64,000 nt of DNA from Candidatus Merdisoma merdipullorum. GTDB taxonomy: Bacteria > Bacillota > Clostridia > Lachnospirales > Lachnospiraceae. Each line of letters starts with the position of its first letter. The first letter of the stretch is position 1. Shown here piece after piece: positions 60,163 to 64,000 of this stretch. The notes beneath the pieces were generated by a model. That model was not told where the DNA came from and did no database searches. It saw only the letters and a program-made list of their open reading frames with translations. The translations under genes and the position numbers were made by a program. Location: the NCBI GenBank assembly GCA_018715645.1, contig DVLE01000001.1, positions 1-64,000 of the forward strand, given 5' to 3'.

Positions 60163-61551
60163 TCAATACTCCGTTGCTTCGCAGGTTTTGTCACCCCTTT
60201 CCTCCAGTCGCTTTGCAATGATACGCGGGAAAAAATGAAGGAACAAAACCGTCGTCATCACAGCGGCCGTCACATCTGCCACCGGCTCCGAGAAAAAAGC
60301 GGCTTCAGCCGACAGTAAAGCCGGAAGCAGCAAAAGGCTTCCCAGATAGATGAGCTTCCGGAACGCGGAGCAAAACAGAGCAAGCTTTACCTGGCCCAGC
60401 GCCGTGGTCTCATCTACCAGAGGATACTGTATTGCCAACGGAATAATCATGGCGGTAAAAATTTTGATATACCTTACAGAGCGTTCCATGATCGCGGCGT
60501 CTTTCGTAAACAGTCTCACATAAACCGGCGAGATTGTATAGGTTGTCAGCATCATAAGGGCGCAGAAGCCCACGCACAGCCCCACAATGCACCGCAGAGC
60601 CTTTTTAATGCGTCCCGCATCTCCCATACCATAATTAAAGCTTATCACAGGCTGGCTTCCCAGCGTGATCCCGCCCATAGGCATCGTAATCAAAAGAAGA
60701 TAACTCTGTACAATCGTCGCGCAGGTAACGAGAGTGTCCCCTTCTCCCGGTCCTCCATACCGCTGAAGCACTGTGTTCAGCACAATCAGCAGAATGCTGT
60801 CGCTGGCGATAATCAGAAACGGCGACAGTCCGAAAGCGGCGATCCTCCGTATAGCCTTCCACTGGAAACCTCCCCAGCCCAGCCGAACCGGCATCCGCCG
60901 GCTGCGCAGGGCCGCGAGCACAAAAATGCAGGAGGCGATCTGAGAAATTACAGTCGCGATGGCAGCGCCCGCCACTCCCATATGAAAGATAAAAATGAAA
61001 ACCGGATCGAGCACAATGTTCATCGCGGCTCCCAACACCACCGTGGCCATTCCAAGACCGGAAAAGCCCTGAGCGATCAGAAAGCTGTTCATTCCGCCTG
61101 CCATCAGTGCAAAAAAAGTTCCCGCCGTATAAATCGTCATATAGGTATTCGCGTAGGTGAACGTGGCCTCGCTTGCGCCAAACCACATCAGCAGCCGTTC
61201 TCTGGAAAACAAAAACACCACTGTCAGTATCACAGACAGCGCCGCCAGCATCAAAAAGCCATTGTTGAGGATCCTTTTTGCCTCTTTTTCATTTCCCTCC
61301 CCCATACGCATCGCCATGATCGGAGAGCCTCCCATTCCCACCAGGGAACCGAAGGAAGACAAAAGCGTCACAATCGGCGCGCAGACTCCCGCCCCCGCCA
61401 GAGCCAAATCGCCCACTCCCGCGCCGATATACATGCGGTCTACAATCGAATACAGCACGTTCACAAGCTGAGCCAGCATCGTAGGAATTGCAAGACGCAG
61501 CACAAGCGGAAAGACCGCGTCGCGTCCCAAATCATTTGTATGTTTCATCAT
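60163..61551 (-). CDS. MATE-family efflux protein
   Basis: The 462-residue protein has twelve hydrophobic segments in two related halves, with LRLAIPTMLAQLVNVLYSIV and DRMYIGAGVGDLALAGAGV at the start, and a matching second half (PMGGITLGSQPVISFNYGMG). MATE proteins export cationic drugs or metabolites using Na+ or H+. It is a single gene, convergent with the YwaF-like gene. The substrate is unknown. Confidence 0.92.
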   Translation of the reverse strand: MMKHTNDLGRDAVFPLVLRLAIPTMLAQLVNVLYSIVDRMYIGAGVGDLALAGAGVCAPIVTLLSSFGSLVGMGGSPIMAMRMGEGNEKEAKRILNNGFLMLAALSVILTVVFLFSRERLLMWFGASEATFTYANTYMTIYTAGTFFALMAGGMNSFLIAQGFSGLGMATVVLGAAMNIVLDPVFIFIFHMGVAGAAIATVISQIASCIFVLAALRSRRMPVRLGWGGFQWKAIRRIAAFGLSPFLIIASDSILLIVLNTVLQRYGGPGEGDTLVTCATIVQSYLLLITMPMGGITLGSQPVISFNYGMGDAGRIKKALRCIVGLCVGFCALMMLTTYTISPVYVRLFTKDAAIMERSVRYIKIFTAMIIPLAIQYPLVDETTALGQVKLALFCSAFRKLIYLGSLLLLPALLSAEAAFFSEPVADVTAAVMTTVLFLHFFPRIIAKRLEERGDKTCEATEY

Positions 61552-61557
61552 AGGATC

Positions 61558-61578
61558 GGCCGCCCTAAAAGGGCGGCC
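61558..61578. terminator. GC-rich hairpin between MATE and TPR/P-loop genes
   Basis: GGCCGCCC and GGGCGGCC form an 8-bp stem with the loop TAAAA, 25 bp after the TPR/P-loop stop on the minus strand. There is no clear T-tract. Confidence 0.5.
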
Positions 61579-61602
61579 TTATACACCTTCCATTTCTTTC
61601 GT

Positions 61603-63999
61603 TTATTTTTCAAAATCCTTTTCCAAAAGAATCAGATGACCAAACTCATCCATCCGGCTTCTCTTGGTCTTTCCAAACAATCCTTTCTTGCCGCGGCGCT
61701 CAATCGCCTCATCCACCATTTCTTTAACTTCAGCCACATTCACCAGATGATCGCTGGTCTGACTGTTCCCAATCCGGTTATACAAAGCCAGCACTGCCAT
61801 CTCATCCAGCACGCAGTCCCGTTCCTGAGCATAGGATTCTCCGAAAGCTACCAGCTCCTTGTTTGTAAATACCGGGATCTCGATAGTCCGTGTAAACTTG
61901 GCTCCCAGGCTCTCGCAGCGAATAAAGAGCTTACGGATTTCGTCCTTTTCATCCTCCAGAATCACCAGGAGTCCTCCCGTCTTGCGCGTCATAGCATGGG
62001 AAAGCTGTACGGCCGTCTGTGTCTTCAGATTTCCGGCGCGCTCGATCAACAGGGCTCCGCCGCCAAGCTTTGCAAGAATGCCTGATACATCCTTTCCGTT
62101 CAGACTGTCAGCCGGAATCTTTGCCATCTTCGCGCCCTTAATCCGCCTCTGCTTCTGAAGCGCTTTCACAATATCAGCCGCAAGGGTGGATTTTCCATTT
62201 CCTCTTTTTCCGGTAATAACGATATTGCCGATGAGAGAATCCTCACGGCGCTCCTTTCTCATCCGGTCTTCCTCAAGAAGTTCCGCCAGCTGCTTGTTCA
62301 TTCCGCGCACTGAAGTGAAATAGGCAAACAATTTTTTCTGCTCCTCGGAAAGCTGTCCGGGGGGCAGCGTAGAAAGGGTTTCTTCCAGAGACTTTTCCAG
62401 ATTTTCAAGCATCGGAGAGGGGGAACCCTCTTCCTCCTTTTTCTGTCTGGCTTTTTTCCCCTCCTGACCCTGCTTCTCTCTGTCTGTGTCTTTTTTATCC
62501 TGTACGGCCTTACTTTCCGTCTTATCCTGCTCTTCCCTGCGGGCGGTCCGCTGTACGGACTTTGTTCCGCTTTGCCTATGGTCTGTCTGCTTCGCAGGCG
62601 TCTTGGACGGCGCTTCAAGAATATCGAGGATTTCCGCCGGGCCTTCGCGTACCGGCTCTTCCAGAATATCCAGGATCTCCGCCGGCTCTTTTCCCGTATG
62701 CTCCGTCTCAGGCGCCGGAACTGCCGTATCCGCTTCTGCTGCCTTGGAACCTGTTTGCTTGATAGGCTCCAGCTCTACATGCACCTTTACAGGAATCCGT
62801 CCCTCGATCTCCTCAATCAGACGCTGGATGTCCTCAGGCACGGTAGTCTTAACCTCTGTTTTCAAATCCGGCAGCTGGCCGGTAGCGCGCAGACGCTCCC
62901 TTTCTTTCCGCCGTTCTTCATCTCTTTTGGCCGCTTCCGCGATAGCAGCCTCAGTCTCCCGCTTTTTCGCCTCCCAGTCATTCATGATGTCTTCTATACT
63001 TAACTGGCCGGTAATCTGACGATCCAGTACGTTTTCCTCCATATCGAAGGTAAGCTGGCCGCTCTCGTCCTGTCCGAGGAATTTGGGAATCTGCATGGTA
63101 TCCTGAGAAGCCCCCGACCAGGATGGATTTTTCTCCTCTGCTGCCAAAGCCTGCGGGGAGTCTGCTTTCTTTTCGGCGCCGGACCCCGGCCATATCTCCG
63201 AGCCCGTCTCTAAATCTGTACTGCCGGACATCTCACGCGATGACTGTAACGGTTCTGCCTCTTCTTCCTGCTCCTCCGGAACTGCCATCTCCGAAAGTCC
63301 CTCATCAGCTTCAGCCTGTTCTTTTTCCTCTTTGCCCTCTTCAGAGCTCTCCGCGCTTCCCTCAGGCGTCTGCACAGCTTCCTGCGCGCGCCCGCGCTCC
63401 TGCTCCTCTTTGATAAAGTCCTGAAGACTTTCCGCCAGGGCCGCCTGGAGATTCGTCGTATTGAACTGCTCCATATTCACGGGCTTGACTTTGATCTCGT
63501 CAAGTCTGGGATCTTTCACCATCTGGCGGTACTTTTCCTCCTGAGAGGCCGTCAGCGGCTGAATCCGCATCTTCAGCTCCATGGCCTTGACGACGTATTC
63601 TCCTTCGCTGAACCACAGGATCAGATCGTCGCACTCCTCCACGCACTTGGAAAGCATCCCCGCTTTATAATACAGCTCAGCCAGCTCATAGGCCCACTGC
63701 TCCTGATATTCCCGGCTCTTGTATTCCTCCAGAATCGCTATCTGATCTTCTATGGAAGCTCCGCGCCCTCTGTAAATCTCATATTTCAAAACATAGCGTC
63801 CCAGATCGTGCGGCGCTATACGGATAAATTCCTTGTAAAGCTCTACTGCCTCGTCGAAATCCTGCAGCTTTACGGCTATCTCCGTCATCTTATAGACAAT
63901 CATCCGTCCGATAGGCGCGCAGTCGTACGCTATGTTCAGAATCTCATAACAGTCCTCATAGCGTTCCGTCTTTTCGTAGGCTTCGGCCACTTCCGTCAA
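61603..63999 (-). CDS. large TPR + P-loop protein, N-terminus outside window
   Basis: At least 798 residues are encoded, and the frame is open at the right edge. Residues ~1-170 are tetratricopeptide-like helical repeats (YEDCYEILNIAYDCAPIGRM, FDEAVELYKEFIRIAP). Residues ~190-560 are low-complexity, rich in Glu, Lys, Gln, Ala and Pro, with the phrase ILDILEEP/ILDILEAP repeated. A C-terminal P-loop domain follows (IVITGKRGNGKSTLAADIV, GGALLIERAGNL as Walker B region, VILEDEKDEIRKLF), resembling an AAA-type ATPase. No named family is recognised. It is cytoplasmic, perhaps a scaffold with a regulated ATPase. Confidence 0.8.
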   Translation of the reverse strand: MTEVAEAYEKTERYEDCYEILNIAYDCAPIGRMIVYKMTEIAVKLQDFDEAVELYKEFIRIAPHDLGRYVLKYEIYRGRGASIEDQIAILEEYKSREYQEQWAYELAELYYKAGMLSKCVEECDDLILWFSEGEYVVKAMELKMRIQPLTASQEEKYRQMVKDPRLDEIKVKPVNMEQFNTTNLQAALAESLQDFIKEEQERGRAQEAVQTPEGSAESSEEGKEEKEQAEADEGLSEMAVPEEQEEEAEPLQSSREMSGSTDLETGSEIWPGSGAEKKADSPQALAAEEKNPSWSGASQDTMQIPKFLGQDESGQLTFDMEENVLDRQITGQLSIEDIMNDWEAKKRETEAAIAEAAKRDEERRKERERLRATGQLPDLKTEVKTTVPEDIQRLIEEIEGRIPVKVHVELEPIKQTGSKAAEADTAVPAPETEHTGKEPAEILDILEEPVREGPAEILDILEAPSKTPAKQTDHRQSGTKSVQRTARREEQDKTESKAVQDKKDTDREKQGQEGKKARQKKEEEGSPSPMLENLEKSLEETLSTLPPGQLSEEQKKLFAYFTSVRGMNKQLAELLEEDRMRKERREDSLIGNIVITGKRGNGKSTLAADIVKALQKQRRIKGAKMAKIPADSLNGKDVSGILAKLGGGALLIERAGNLKTQTAVQLSHAMTRKTGGLLVILEDEKDEIRKLFIRCESLGAKFTRTIEIPVFTNKELVAFGESYAQERDCVLDEMAVLALYNRIGNSQTSDHLVNVAEVKEMVDEAIERRGKKGLFGKTKRSRMDEFGHLILLEKDFEK

Positions 64000-64000
64000 A

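Overview
The window reads as chromosome of a spore-forming, anaerobic Firmicute of the Clostridia, most likely a Lachnospiraceae-type gut bacterium. This is an inference from gene content: SpoVT and a CotH-family kinase (sporulation), a FabK-type fatty-acid operon with a MarR-type regulator, several ABC sugar importers with LacI and ROK regulators, MsmK-type ATPase, and YesL/DUF624. No rRNA, tRNA or CRISPR array was seen.

Layout. 1-1944: the 3' end of an acidic 15-residue-repeat protein (missed by the ORF track because its start lies outside the window) followed by a CotH-family kinase. 2022-4707: an unrecognised two-module protein, a DnaJ-domain protein and a HAD phosphatase. 4736-15357: one leftward fatty-acid operon, acpP-fabK-fabD-fabG-fabF-accB-fabZ-accC-accD-accA, then an AMP-forming acyl-CoA synthetase and a MarR regulator. 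It has a strong promoter carrying two palindromic operators and a terminator that overlaps the marR stop. fabH is not in it. A highly folded repeat element sits between the synthetase and marR genes. 15533-17177: a toxin-antitoxin pair (MqsR-like toxin; antitoxin with an MqsA-like zinc/HTH front and a Panacea/DUF4065 back) bounded by two terminators. 17247-18104: a mosaic pseudogene made of a small coiled-coil protein, a DUF3990 piece and an HsdS piece in one frame. 18325-19791: nicotinate phosphoribosyltransferase.

19795-31326: a sugar regulon. A RbsA/RbsC/RbsB-type importer and a LacI regulator lie upstream of an eight-gene catabolic operon: ASRT-family protein, creatinase-like M24 protein, class II ketose-bisphosphate aldolase, FGGY kinase, PfkB kinase, rhamnose-mutarotase-like protein, creatininase-family hydrolase and sugar acetyltransferase. 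The same 16-bp LacI-type palindrome stands in front of both transcription units, which ties them into one pathway of unknown substrate. This is the best candidate in the window for an undescribed system.

31582-37085: response regulator, histidine kinase, propeller-like lipoprotein and asnB. 37166-53948: a long leftward run starting at a consensus promoter: ribulokinase-like kinase, ROK regulator, sugar-binding lipoprotein, two permeases, GH32 hydrolase, an orphan fused E1 alpha/beta dehydrogenase, DUF624 protein, a Gld-like ABC system with a permease-GldG fusion and DUF4340 protein, and a CdaR-type regulator. The importer has no ATPase of its own. An MsmK-type ATPase (54245-55348) lies divergently next to it. 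55501-63999: uracil-DNA glycosylase, a truncated nitroreductase, SpoVT with a sigma-G-like promoter, an altronate dehydratase-family enzyme behind a repeat-rich gap, a YwaF-like membrane protein, a MATE exporter, and a large TPR/P-loop protein that runs off the right edge.

Most CDS starts were moved from the ORF-track start to the ATG/GTG/TTG that has a Shine-Dalgarno sequence. Those choices are stated per entry.
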